Below, piece by piece: positions 13,146-24,770 of a stretch of DNA of 64,000 nt. Location of the stretch: positions 27,421,255 through 27,485,254 of the forward strand of contig CM046008.1 of the NCBI GenBank assembly GCA_025175895.1, written 5' to 3'. The DNA is from Wurfbainia villosa (taxonomy: Eukaryota > Streptophyta > Magnoliopsida > Zingiberales > Zingiberaceae). The notes beneath the pieces were generated by a model, which ran no database searches, was not told where the DNA came from, and worked only from the letters and a program-made list of their open reading frames with translations. Position 1 is the stretch's first letter. The number at the start of each line of letters is the position of its first letter. The position numbers and the translations under genes are program-made.

Positions 13146-13761
13146 TGTCCCGCTCCCGGCAAATGATGGAGGAGTTTCATAGTGACAATTATTTCAAAAT
13201 ACATCGTTGGAATCAGATCCGGTAAAAATCTCGAAATAATAATAGAAATATAAATATTTTATTAGCTGCATGCATGCACGACTAAATATAAATCAATTAA
13301 AAATAAAATAGTTTTATGACACTAAATCAAATTAAGACCAAACCAAAGCGTGTAAACAAACGACGATAACAATAAAGGAAACCAGAACGACATCTCGACG
13401 ATGCAGTGGGATCAGCACGGCAAGAGACTCTCTGAGCGACGCGAAAGTAGGTCAACAGGATACGTCCTCTATCAACTAACCTGGAGGATAAAAGAAGAGG
13501 GAGTGAGTACAACCACTTAGCGGGTGGATAAAAAATAGTGCATAATCATAATGGATATAATTGACGTAATGGAAGTCAAAGGTAACAAACTAGAGTAACC
13601 CAAACCTTAGAGTACCAACATCAGTCCGCATCTAACCTGGTAGCAGTATAACAAATACACCTGCACATACACAACCAACTGCAATCTACAAGCAATGCGC
13701 ATCTAGATACCACGACAAAGCCTCGTGGCTCTCGAGGTAATACAAAGGGTATTATCTGCAC

Positions 13762-14290
13762 TCTACCACGAATGAGACTCGTGAGTAGACAGAAAATATG
13801 AAGACTCAATATCTGTGGACAACAACATACTACCACAAATGGGTCTTGTGGACAGACAAAGTATATAGCTATCTAGTTATTGACTGCACACAACAACATG
13901 CTACCACGAATACGTCTCGTGGGCAGTCAGAGTGTATAACAATCTAGTTATCGATTGCATGCAATAACATGCTACCACAAATAGGTCTCGTGGGCAGTCA
14001 ATTATCCTAGGTTGTTAAGTCTAGGGTTATCCAACACATCTAGCATGGAACGTCTATCAAAGTCGATAAATATCGTCAATCTACTAATAAGCCCATCGAG
14101 GCGATCAAGCGAGGGTTTCAACACCTCTAATATGAAACGTCTACCAAAATCGATAAAGGTCATCAATCTACTCAGAAGCATGTCGAGGTGATTAATCCTA
14201 GGATTCTAACCCAACTAACATGAAACGTCTATCAAGGCCGATAAGGATCATAAATCTACTCATAAACACAATGAGACGATTAAACCTAGA
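13762..14290. repeat. Two tandem arrays inside the 3' LTR of G3
   Basis: First array: about four or five units of 66-76 bp marked by ctaccacRaa, at about 13762, 13828, 13896 and 13972. Second array: three units of 88-89 bp marked by cgtctaYcaaRRYcgataaRg, at about 14049, 14137 and 14226. The same two arrays recur in the 5' LTR (22495-22800 and 22850-23085). Confidence 0.8.
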
Positions 14291-14694
14291 TTATATCATT
14301 TCTATCAGTTCAATCATGCATGCTCCAACATACTACCACGAACAAATCTCGTAGGTACTTAAGATGTAAGGTAGCTATCTAGCTACAGACAACATACGAA
14401 TTCAATTATCACTAACTTCGAACGAATAATGCAAGAGTATAACTTTACGACAGATTATCTCAACCATGAATGAAAGACGTGATCGACCACAGATATACAA
14501 AGCAATCATAAGGAGACTCTATTGCACACTCTCTCTCAACCACGAATGGGAAATATAGTTGGCAACCGAGATATGAACAATATTATATATCCTCTAGGAT
14601 TAATCTCATCTTAATCATAGGACCTCTACTAGTCCGATCACCATATCAATCGAAACAATAAATAATTAGGCATATACTAGTAGCATCCACCAAT

Positions 14695-14935
14695 AATCAC
14701 GTCCGAGTTATTACGCCTAGGGTTCCAACACCTAGGGTTCTATTAGTGTCGTTTCATTCCTTAGATCCGCTCCTAAGGAATAACCTCATCTAAATTATAT
14801 TATTTCTATTATCTCTACAGTAAATGGATAAACATATACAAATAAACACGTCCGGATTATTACACCTAGGGTTCTACTAATATTGTTTCATTCCTTAGAT
14901 TCACTCCTAAGGAATAACCTCATCTAAGTTATACT
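14695..14935. repeat. Roughly 160-bp direct duplication in G3 LTR
   Basis: acacgtccgRRttattac through cattccttagatYc, ctcctaaggaataacctc and catctaaRttata occur twice in a row; the equivalent pair is at 23460-23705. ccttag...ctaagg also forms a small inverted repeat in each unit. Confidence 0.75.
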
Positions 14936-15584
14936 ATATCTACTAGTCTCTATCATGGTATCAACCACAACAATACATAACCAAATAAGCACATAACAGT
15001 GATATCCAATAAACAACAACATAAGCATACTAATGGAAACTAATAGCCCGAAGTCAAATAGGATATAAAAATGGGTTAAGCAAGTACAAAGTCAAGACAA
15101 TACTAGAAAGAGCACCAAGTACAAATATAAACTAAGGAACGTAACCATAATAATCATGTACTAAAATCTAAAGAGGTCATAAAACCTATATATACCTTCC
15201 AAGAGTTTATCTCATCTTAGTCATACTATCTCCTTAGCCCAATCATAATACTAATCCAACAAATAATAGGTAAGTATCTATCAGTAATATCTATCAATTA
15301 TATTACAGCAATAGCTAGACATGTATAACAGTAATATCAATCAATAAATACAAAGCTAATGGTGAGCAAGCAACCTAAAATCCAAGGGTCTAGCAAATAT
15401 AAGATTAAAGCAATTCTAGCAAGAACGTAAATAACAACTATAAAATAACCTAAATAAACAACGTAACCAATATAAACATGTATTAAATTCTAAAAAGATC
15501 AAAGATCCACCCACCTGATATGTAGTCTGTGCTAACCATCTCCACATCCAAGATTCTATCACAATCAAAGTCATCTCCATGCTG

Positions 15585-15786
15585 ATAAAAAATGAGCCCC
15601 CAATCCCACAAACTTCTAATGGTCTCTTCATCTCAACAGTAGAGGATGTAGTTGTGAGATAAAACTGAGGATACACCAAAAGATCCTTATTTTGACAGAA
15701 AAGTCAATTCGATGCCTTTGTACTAGGAGGTCCTTCAACTTGGAATCTTAACACCGCTCCCTGTACATGGTGGGTCAACCTGGAAC
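15585..15786 (-). pseudogene. Isochorismate synthase fragment, copy 1, C-side half
   Basis: Minus-strand translation gives EFQVDPPCTGSGV, then, after a shift, LVYPQFYLTTTSSTVEMKRP and EVCGIGGSFF. These equal copy 2 (24372-24768) apart from a frameshift after GSGV and a stop where copy 2 has LNWLFCQ. It is the continuation of 19356-19634, from which it is separated by the solo LTR 15792-19350. It is a dead fragment of a plastid enzyme that converts chorismate to isochorismate on the way to salicylate and phylloquinone. Confidence 0.7.
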
Positions 15787-16515
15787 TCTTCTGTCACACC
15801 CCGAGAGCATGCCGTACCGAAAAACAAACGGACGATATCTCCCCTGTACGTGGTAACATTTCGGGTTAATACAAGGCCCGTAGACCACAACAACAACAAC
15901 ATATATATATAACCACATAACGAAACACAGCGGAAACTAATACAACGATATACCCATAACCACACATATACAATACAACCACACATCATGCATACCGGTA
16001 TGACTAACACCAGAACATAAAGAAAATCTCGTCAAAACCCGCACCAATATGTGCGTACATCACATAACACATAATACCATGAAGACTCAGAAATACATAA
16101 CAAGACATACGAAAAATCCAAAAACTCGGACTCTCGGAGTTGAGATGAGACGATGCCAGCCAGCGGTGCTCCAAGTCCATCACGAAGTCGGTTACCTGTT
16201 ACCTGGGCGACAGAAACACCCAGGGTCCATGGTGGTGAGTAAAACTCAGCAGATAATAGAAAAAATATGTATATATATCAAATATCACATGTAATTCAAC
16301 AACATAATCTAGAGGTACAACAGGTATATCAGTATAGTATATAAATACAAGCATATACCAACTCACAATATACTCATGCTACAGGTCGAGATATCTAATG
16401 GTCTGTCCAACACATATACAAGTATTCGACACAATCGTATAACAGATGCAAGAAGTATGCATGAATATGATGTACAACCAAATGCAGCAAGTATAGTACA
16501 ATCAAATGCAACATC

Positions 16516-16518
<3 letters not shown>

Positions 16519-16594
<76 letters not shown>

Positions 16595-16595
16595 G
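16519..16595. repeat. (AT)n microsatellite
   Basis: About 30 or more AT dinucleotides with one interruption near the end. It produces spurious YIYIYI frames on both strands. Confidence 0.95.
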
Positions 16596-17069
16596 GTAAT
16601 ATGCAAAGCGCCATAAGATACGACAATGCAGCATGCATGGTCATGCCTGCTCACCCCTACTCGCTACCATGACCTCAGTGTGACCTAGGTGGCACGACAT
16701 AACAACTGTCCCAACTCAACACCAACCACCGCTCTAGAGTGGCCGAGTGGGTAGTATGATCAAGTAGCATATGAGCATAAAGAGATCGCTACACAACGGG
16801 GGTCCCTGCTACTGGCTACTCTGACTGACACTACCAATAAGTGGTCGAGTGTCACGCACCCAAGATAACTGTACGCAACTCCAACTACCACCATCTATAG
16901 TGGTAGAATGCGGCACAACAAATTCTCTACCCTCACACCAGTTACTCCTCGGGGAGTAACCTGGGAGGCAAGATGACTGACGACTCTCTCAACCCCAAGG
17001 GAGACTATGTCGTCAAAATGCATGCAAATGACATGAATGTGCTGTCACACGTACAACCATCTATCACAG

Positions 17070-17350
17070 ACTCTTTGTTCAACAAAGAGTCGTACCCATT
17101 TGATCAATACACTTTCTATCCTATAGAGAGTCGTACTCAACTGATCGACGGACTCTCTATCCTGTAGAGAGTCATACTCAACTGATCATAACTCTCTATC
17201 CAATAGAGAGTAGTACTCAATTGATCGACACACTCTCTGTCTTATAGAGAGTCGTACTCGACTGATCATAACTCTCTATCCAACAGAGAGTCATACTCAA
17301 CTGATCGACACACTCTTTATCCTATAGAGAGTCGTACTCGACTAATTATA
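17070..17350. repeat. Array of seven 39-41 bp hairpin-forming repeats
   Basis: Seven units, each an inverted repeat actctcta-tccWa-tagagagt followed by a spacer like cgtactcaactgatcga. Unit lengths alternate between 41 bp (spacer ending gacac/gacgg) and 39 bp (ending cata). Some units carry compensated changes in the stem, such as actctttg...caaagagt. One single unit is present in the related outer LTR near 53950-53990. Confidence 0.9.
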
Positions 17351-19355
17351 TCAAGCTGGGACCACCGGTCCGTAGCGACACACTAATCACCCTTCACTTA
17401 ACCATTACACAACACATGGTTGGTAATAAGTATGCAACATATGGGTATTGGAAATAAATCCTACATTTAGGGCATTATTTACCCACGGATGACCTTTTTT
17501 ATAAATTGGGTCATCACCCGTCTTCTAGCATCTACACCCTACTAAACACCTAGGCCTATTTACATTACATCTATAACCCTGAATCATAATAAAGGAAATG
17601 TGATATTAGCCTTTGAGTAAATATAGCCAACGACAAGTATCAAGCATAAGATAAATAAGAGCAGGGTCAAGATAATATGAACACCTAACATGCTCATATC
17701 TACGACTAAATCTGAATGTAATTACATCTACCTGACCATGGTAGAAAATTACCCACCTAATATGAAGACTTATCTGAGCATCTCCACATCCACAGGACCA
17801 TCCTGAACCCAGGTCCTGCAATTAACATACAACATAAATAAATACCAACATAAATAATCTGTAGGAAAAAGGAATCTAACCCAATCCTAATCACTGATCG
17901 ATCAACCAAATCCCATAGTGGTACAATCTCATACCATTCATTAATTACCTAACAATTTTCCAATCTTAATCAAATTAAATTCATTATATAATCCATGAAT
18001 CAACTCTAGCATCAACTATAACGGTAACACACCCTACTTCAACATACCAAATCAATGCTTATCTCACAATGATTCACAGCTCCCTCACAAGAACAAACAG
18101 ACCATCGACCAGATCGATATTCATCTATGCATCATCCAACAAGTATCATAAAGATAATGAAACTCACCCTTCAATCTAACCTTGCACTATTAATTCATAT
18201 CCAGTTTCCCTAGCCAATTTCTAATCACCACCGTAGCTCATCAACACCACCAAACAAAACCTATAAGCTCGACATATCTCAAATCTTTCAATACAACACC
18301 CTACTCCAAAAATCAATTATCCAACAAATAAAATGATGAAGGAATTTTTATCCCACAATAACAAGGTGCTCACCAGAGCCAATCACGGTTGTGAACAGGG
18401 ATAAATCAAATCCAATTGCTGTTGTGAACCGAGATGAACCAAACAACCAACCTCACGACACTGCCATCATCAGCTTCCGGCGACCATCACAAGCTAAACG
18501 TCCTCCCTGAACTGCTCTGTTCGCTGGAGGCAGTTCAATGCCGACAATCACTACAACCAATCCATGATCCAAGCCTCGGATCATCATCCAACAGTTAGGT
18601 TTTCTTCCCAAATCGAATACCAATCGTCGATTCACTCCTCTGCACTCGGAGTTCACAGCCCTGGCGGTGTCCTGTGCGGGTAGAGAGGAAGCCAACGACA
18701 GAATGCAGCTCACGGTGACAGCTTGTTGCGACGGTCAGAGGGCAACCGCGAATGGGCAGAGCGAAGGGCAAGCTGATCGGCATAGTGAACTGGCTTGGGG
18801 TGCTGGCGATCGAAGAGCAAGGAGAGCTCACGGCTGGCTTGGGGCGCCGGCGATCGAAGAGCAACGAGAGCTCGCGGTTGGCTTGAGGCTTGCATTGTTT
18901 GGAGGCCGGTCGACAATGGCTAATCAGAGGCGGCGGTGAGCAAAGAGGATACGCCGACGAGCTAAACTCCAATGGCGGCGACGAGTGGGAGGAGCCAGTT
19001 CCGGCGGCGACGAGTGGAGAAAGGTCACTACCGTCGAGATCGAGATCGGGGAACGAATCGGCAGATCGGGGAAATGAGGAGAAGAAAATGGCCGATCGGG
19101 GAAATCAGGGAAAATGGAAGAAATATAATAGGTTTTTTTAATTAAACCTATTAATCCCTAGCAGATAGTCTAAACAGGCTTTACAAAAGTCTATCCGCTT
19201 TATCCCTATGAAATGTCCATAAAACTTCTGTTTAAATTCGGAAAAATTTCTAAAAATTCCTGAAAAATATATAAGATAATTTCTTAATTAACAAGGATAT
19301 TTTTTGTTATTATTATTATATTTATTATTTTTTTCCCCCGGTATTTTACATCTTC

Positions 19356-19634
19356 GACCGCCACCTTTACCTTGTCAAACCCCTCCGCCAACGAAAGAGC
19401 AGAGGGTCGAATGCGAGTTGCACAAATATGCACCGGTAAATCCAAGTCTTCCATTCCGATGATCCCATCAGCGTCGATCACCAAACCCCCCCCCCCTTGT
19501 GACAGCCATGATTGGTAGAAGAAAGTGCCACAGGCAGTAGCGGAGACACGGGCGGGGTAGGGGGAGAGTGCAGTGGAGGCGGATCGGAATCGACGGAGGG
19601 CGTCGTCGGGGGTGGGCTCGTAGAAATAACTCAC
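19356..19634 (-). pseudogene. Isochorismate synthase fragment, copy 1, N-side half
   Basis: The minus-strand frame contains ATACGTFFYQSWLSQ, then, across a 12-C homopolymer run near 19488-19499, IDADGIIGMEDLDLPVHICA, TRIRPSALSLAEGFDKVKVA and VE. The inserted solo LTR cuts it there; the sequence resumes on the other side with EFQVDPP. Plant isochorismate synthases have a comparable N-terminal stretch (acidic segment, LS-A---LK-AVEEL, then PP-SSG--R-QVP). The upstream serine/proline-rich part from codon 1 could be the old transit peptide or LTR leader; I cannot separate them. Confidence 0.6.
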
Positions 19635-19639
19635 CCGCT

Positions 19640-20163
19640 GCCTACAACCGTCCTAGCACGATGTCGAAGGCAGCAACGATGCTCCGTCGGCGCTGCAGGC
19701 TGTCGACGACAAGGCCATCCAGACGCGAATTGCCTAGCTCAACCTGAACTGCTCAAGAAGGGAGAGAAGGGGCGGTCGTCGGCGATCTGGACACGAGAAA
19801 GGGGTAGCGACGAAGAAATGGCAGCAGCGGCGTGCATGGGTAGCCGACGCGAGAGAGAGGTGGAAACGGGGAACAAAAAAGGGGAAAAGTAAAAATAAAA
19901 ACTTAGGTTAAATTTTCTAACTTAGGTCTTATATACTTAGGCTTAAATTAAAACAATCAATTTTACGATCGGATAAAATCAATTAGACTTGGTCCAATCT
20001 GATAAAAATCTTATCCTAAATTTATCAACTAAAATACTAATAAAAAACTATTTTTCCTTTTTATAACTAAATAAATTTATTTTATTTATCACATTTTAAA
20101 TTATATTATTATCATATTACATTATTTTAAATTTTTAATTTAATTTTTTTCTCGATATATTAC
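19640..20163 (-). other. GC-rich leader and AT-rich start of G3 3' LTR
   Basis: Minus-strand U3/R-like part: AT-rich for 280 bp after TGTAATATATCG, then a GC-rich pyrimidine block. The same architecture is seen at 58110-58800 in G5 and, inverted, at 52800-53601. The plus-strand frame 19512-19892 is a composition effect. Confidence 0.5.
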
Positions 20164-20899
20164 ATTCTCCTCCACTAATAAAAATTTGGTCCCCAAATTT
20201 TCTACTGGGTATACTCTAATAAGGATATCATATCTATATGTCGTTCTTCTACTCTAAGTAGTTTTCTTCATTAGAACCATGTTACCATCCAACCTCAATC
20301 CAATAGATTATCAACATTCTTATATCTAGAATATGATCTGAAACTCTAACTATAACTTTCACAATATAAATAAGTTACGTACATACTTCCATAAAGATGA
20401 AAGTCCTTATGTACTTTCATGGTTAGTTAACCCTAAGTATTTTATCTCTCTTTCAGCTCATTCTAATATCTTAACATTCCAATTGTTAGATCGTAAACTT
20501 CTTTGTGGGTTATGAGCCCACCATGCTTTCGTTGCGTAACTCCAATCCATCTCCCAATCGGTTACTAACAAGTGTGAGATCTAGTGCATTTGTGTCGAGT
20601 TTCTATATATCAGAATCTCTTACACTAAGTTATTGGTAGTCTAATCTCAAGTCAACGTATAACTATCAAAATCCAAGGGCTACTCCTTTACTTCGTAACG
20701 GGGTGTTAAAGTCTTCCTTGCTATTATAACTAATCTACAAGGGTGAGGTATCATAATTCTACTAATTTTTCCTTACGTATTATCGGGATATAATGGAATG
20801 TGAGCTATCAATATATCAGCTAGAATAGGATAACCCAACACGATACCTCATATACCAAATCCACCGACTCATTGGGTCATCTCGACCAGTATGACTCGA

Positions 20900-21640
20900 T
20901 CTAGTGTCTCTCGATAGATACCAATGGAGGATTCGGACATTTTAATCCGAAATGTGGGTCGTAAGACCATGGACAAACTGAAGCATACGATCATAGTCCT
21001 AAGCTCCTTAATGGGGTAAAAATTCTACAAGTCGATTAAATTTTTCCAATGTAATCCATGACGCTTCAATCGCCTTGCTTATGATTCAGAAACTCCTGAC
21101 GACAACTTATACGGAAAGAGATAGGGAAAAACTGTCTCTCCAAGGCCTCTCGGAATAATTTCCAAGTGATACTCTGTTCTCCGAAATCATCCGCTGCATT
21201 TTCCACCATGTGATAGTCTGACCTCGTAAGTGATACACCGTAAGCTCCATCTTCCATGCATCCATGCAAGTTATGTATTCAAATGAGTCTTCTAGATTGT
21301 CCATCCATGCATGAGCAATCCATAGATCGATATCCCAATAAAATAAAGTAAAACGATCATTCATCGTCTTGGCCAATATAGGTATACACACCTTATCTAT
21401 GACCAAATCACTAGTAATAGGGATTGATACTCTCTGAGGGGTTACTCCTTGACCTCCAAATGGGTGGCTAGTGGGCCGACACTAGATTCCTAATTTGACA
21501 TCAGTCGACACCTCTAAAGAGTCTATATTTCCAACCACGAGAGTAGGTCCCACAACATCAATAGGTCGCTTTCGAAGTCGACCTCGTCCACGACCATGAG
21601 TAAGGGCAATTTCACTAGATAGCATTTCCTACAATGAACA
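20900..21640 (-). pseudogene. Gag remnant of G3
   Basis: From about 21600 the minus strand reads HGRGRGRLRKRPIDVVGPT, an Arg/Gly-rich start. Further on it has IDLWIAHAWMDNLEDSFEYI and TITWWKMQRM, then, in the next frame, TWKLFREALERQFFPISFR and RQEFLNHKQGD, then LEKFNRLVEF and MLQFVHGLTTHI. W-x-F--AL--QFFP and EFL-L-QGD are hallmarks of the Ty3/gypsy capsid domain. Several stops and shifts. No zinc knuckle or protease follows before the polypurine tract. Confidence 0.75.
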
Positions 21641-21842
21641 AATGCATAAGTATCTAACAAAAAAACATAATGATAACTTTCTATTACATGAGGAAAGTAC
21701 AGTGACCACTAAAGATGACTACTTTTCTTATAGCTCAGAGATGCCCTTCAGCTTGCATGGTCCCAAAACACGAGAACTCCAAAAATCTAAGGAAAAGAAA
21801 ACCTCAAAACACAAAACTCACAAATCGAAATCGCAAACCCAA

Positions 21843-21854
21843 GCTCTAATACCA
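21843..21854 (-). other. Primer binding site of G3
   Basis: gctctaatacca on the plus strand, complement tggtattagagc, one base different from the iMet site; it is seven bases from the LTR end at 21862. Confidence 0.8.
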
Positions 21855-22494
21855 ATAAAATTGTCACGCCCCGGGGGCATATTTGTCATCCAAATGACGG
21901 AGGAGCCCCTTAGTGACAATTATTCTGAAATACATCGTTTGAACTAGGTCTGGTAAAAATCTCAAAATAATAATAGAAATACAAGTATTTTATTAACTAC
22001 ATGCATGCATGACTAAACATAAATTAATTAAAAGTAAAATAGTTTTATGACACTAAATCAAATTGCGATCAAACCAAAGCGCGTAAACAAACGACGATAA
22101 CAATAAAAGAAACCAGAACGACATCTCGACAATGCAATGGGACCCGGACGACAATGGACTTTCTGAGCGACGCGAAGGTAGGTCAACAGGACACGTCCTC
22201 TATCAGCTAACCTGGAGGATAAGAGAAGAGGGGGTGAGTACAACTACTCAGCAAGTAGATAGAAAATAGTGCATAATCATAATGGATATAATGGACGTAA
22301 TGGAAGTCAAAGGAAACAAACTAGAGTAATCCAAACCTCAGAGTACCAACATCGGTCCGTATCTAACTTGGTCATCAGTATAACAAATACACCTGCACAT
22401 ACACAACCAACTGCAATCTACAAGCAATGCACATCTAGATACCACGACAAAGCATCGTGGCTCTCGAGGTAAAACAAAGGATACTATCTGCACT

Positions 22495-23085
22495 CTACCA
22501 CGAACGAGACTCATGGACCTACAAGCAATATACAAAGCACTGTCTACGCGCAACCACATGCTACCACGAACGGGACTCATGGGTAGACAAACAATATAAA
22601 GACTTAATGTCTGCGGGCAATAACATGCTACCACGAATGAGTCTTATGGGCAGACAGAGTATATAACTATCTAGCTATTGACTGCATGCAATAACATGCT
22701 ACCACGAATGGGTCTCGTGGACAGTCAGAGTGTATAACTATCTAATTATCGACTACACGCAACAACATGCTACCACGAATAGGTTTCATGGGCAGTCGAT
22801 TATCCTAGGTTGTTAAGCCTAAGGTTATCCAACACATCTAGCATGGAATGTCTATCAAAGTCGATAAATATCGTCAATCTACTAATAAGCCCGTTGAGGC
22901 GGTCAAGCGAGGGTTCCAACCCTCTAATATAAAACATCTACTAAAGTCAATAAAGGTCATCAATCTACTCAGAAGCACGTCGAGGTGGTTAATCCCAGGG
23001 TTCCAACCCAACAACATGAAATGTCTATCAAGGGCGATAAGGATCATAAATCTACTCATAAACACGACGAGACAATTAAGCTTAG
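22495..23085. repeat. Tandem arrays in 5' LTR of G3
   Basis: ctaccacgaa recurs at 22495, 22561, 22628, 22699 and 22770 (66-71 bp period). Three units of about 89 bp follow to 23085. They match the arrays at 13762-14290. Confidence 0.8.
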
Positions 23086-24371
23086 ATTATACCATTTCTA
23101 CCAGTTCAATCATGCATGCTCCAAATGCTACCACGAACAAATCTCGTGGGTACTTAAGATGTAAGGTAGCTATCTAGCTACAGACAACATACAAATCCAA
23201 TTATCACTAACTCCGAACGAATAACGCAAGAGTATAACTTTACGGTAGATTATCTCAACCATGAATAGGAGACATGATCAACCACAGATATACAAAGCAA
23301 CCATAGAGAGACTCTACTGCACACACTCTCTCAACCACGAATGGGAGGTATAGTTGGCAACTGAGATATGAACAATGTTATATACGACCTCTACTAGTTC
23401 GATCACCATATCAATCGAAACAATAAATAATTAGGCATATACCAGTAGCATCCACCAATAAACACGTCCGAGTTATTACGCTTAGGGTTCCAACACCTAG
23501 GATTCTATTAGTGTCGTTTCATTCCTTAGATCCGCTCCGCTCCTAAGGAATAAACCTCATCTAAATTATACTATTTCTACTATCTCTACAGTAAATGGAT
23601 AAACATATACCAATAAACACATCCGGATTATTACACCTAGGGTTCTACTAATGTTGTTTCATTCCTTAGATTCACTCCTAAGGAATAACCTCATCTAAGT
23701 TATATTATCTCTACTAGTCTCAATCATGATATCAACCGCAACAATACATAATCAAATAAGCACATAACAGTGATATCCAATAAACAACAGCATATGAATA
23801 CTAATGGAAACTAATAGCCCAAAGTCAAATAGGGTATAAAAATGGGTCAAGCCAAAGTCAAGACAACACTAGAAAGAGCAACAAGTATAAATGTAAACCA
23901 AGTAAGCAACGTAACCACAATAATCATGCACTAAAATTTAAAAAGGTCATAAAACCTATATATACCTTCCAAGAGTTTATCTCATCTTAGTCATACTATC
24001 TCCCTAGCCCAATCCTAATACTAATCCAACAAATAATAGATAATCATCTACCAGTAATATCTATCAATTATATTACAGCAATAGCTAGGCACGTATAACA
24101 GTAATATCAATCAATAACTACAAAATGAGCCAATATAGTTGACTCATGGTGAGCAAGCAGCCTAAAATCTAAGGGTCTAACAGATATAAGATTAAAGCAA
24201 TTCTAGTAATAACGTAAAGTGCAACTACAAAATAACATAAATAAACAATGTAACCAATATAACCATGCATTAAATTCTAAAAAGGTCAAAGATCCACCCA
24301 CCTGATATGCAGTCTGTGCTAACCATCTCCACATTCAAGATTCTATCACAATCAAAGTCATCTCCATTCTG

Positions 24372-24770
24372 ATAAAAAAATGAGCCCCCAATCCCACAAA
24401 CTTCCAATGGTCTCTTCATCTCAACAGTAGAGGATGTAGTTGTGAGATAAAACTGAGGATACACCAAAAGATCCTTATTTTGACAGAAAAGCCAATTCAA
24501 TGCCTTTGTACTAGGAGGTACTTCAACTTGGAATCTCATGACACCGCTCCCCATATGTGGTGGGTCAACCCGGAACTCCTCGATCGCCACCTTTACCTTG
24601 TCAAACCCCTCCGCCAACGAAAGAGTAGAGGGCCGAATGCGAGTTGCACAAATATTCACCGGTAAATCCAAGTCTTCCATTCCGATGATCCCATCAGCGT
24701 CGATCTCTAGTCCCCCCATTGTGACAACCACGATTGGTAGAAGAAAGTGCCACAAGCGACGATTTTGAAA
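24372..24770 (-). pseudogene. Isochorismate synthase N-terminal fragment, copy 2 (open frame)
   Basis: The minus strand is open for about 130 codons: IDADGIIGMEDLDLP, NICATRIRPSTLSLAEGFDK, VKVAIEEFRVDPPHMGSGVM, RFQVEVPPSTKALNWLFCQN, LVYPQFYLTTTSS, LEVCGIGGSFFYQ. The run PP--SG--RFQV-VPPS-KALNW--CQ, then PQF-L, then GIG--FF is how I recognise plant isochorismate synthase (ICS) just after its transit peptide. The catalytic chorismate-binding domain is absent, so no enzyme activity is possible. The frame runs on through LTR sequence to a stop at 24270. The family call rests on remembered motifs, not an alignment. Confidence 0.65.

Larger units (their letters stand above)
15792..19350 (-). mobile_element. 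Solo gypsy LTR inside the captured gene of G3
   Basis: It starts TGTCACACCCCGAGAG, ends CCGGTATTTTACA and is flanked by tcttc (15787-15791 and 19351-19355); the undisturbed G3 copy has tcctc at this spot. On the minus strand it is a TG...CA LTR of 3.56 kb. It shares blocks with the outer LTR at 41024-55390 (tgtcacRccccgagag, ctgggcgacaR, gtggtgagtaaaactcagc, gagtggccgagtggg). It contains a long AT repeat, a hairpin array and a GC-rich block at 18450-19090. The reading frames in that block are not conserved. Confidence 0.9.
13146..20163 (-). repeat. 3' LTR of G3 (interrupted)
   Basis: On the minus strand it begins TGTAATATATCGAG after a purine tract and ends near GGGACATC at 13146. Without the inserted solo LTR and its duplicated 5 bp it is about 3.45 kb. 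The segment 13146-15791 aligns closely with 21862-24590, including the same internal tandem repeats. The outer 640 bp (19525-20163: GC-rich then AT-rich) has no partner in the right-hand LTR. Confidence 0.75.
13146..24770 (-). mobile_element. Gypsy element G3, pol-less, with captured host-gene fragment in both LTRs
   Basis: On the minus strand the order is: 5' LTR (24770 down to 21862, outer end missing), PBS 21843-21854 (gctctaatacca, one base off iMet), gag remnant (about 21640-20900), a short non-coding part, purine tract agtggaggagaa just before 20163, and the 3' LTR (20163 down to 13146). The interior is only about 1.7 kb with no protease, RT or integrase, so it is a non-autonomous or deleted derivative with both priming sites in place. 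Each LTR carries an isochorismate synthase fragment. The 3' LTR is split by a solo LTR (15792-19350). The outer end of the 5' LTR is lost at the junction with copia D, so no target duplication can be checked. Confidence 0.75.
21862..24770 (-). repeat. 5' LTR of G3 (outer part missing)
   Basis: Starts TGTCACGCCCCGGGGGC on the plus strand and matches 13146-15791 plus 19356-19525. It stops abruptly at about 24770 within the captured gene, where copia D integrase begins. The expected outer 640 bp (compare 19525-20163) is absent. Confidence 0.75.

Noticed and set aside
16363..16672. Open frames with YIYIYI runs on both strands
   Set aside because: Produced by the (AT)n microsatellite at 16519-16595.
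17070..17350. CRISPR-like array of repeats and spacers
   Set aside because: Spacers are themselves repeated, repeats are inverted repeats of variable length, and the context is a plant LTR.
18453..19141. Several overlapping Arg/Ala/Gly-rich frames as possible genes
   Set aside because: They lie in the GC-rich block of a solo LTR. The equivalent blocks in other LTRs have different frames, so this is composition.
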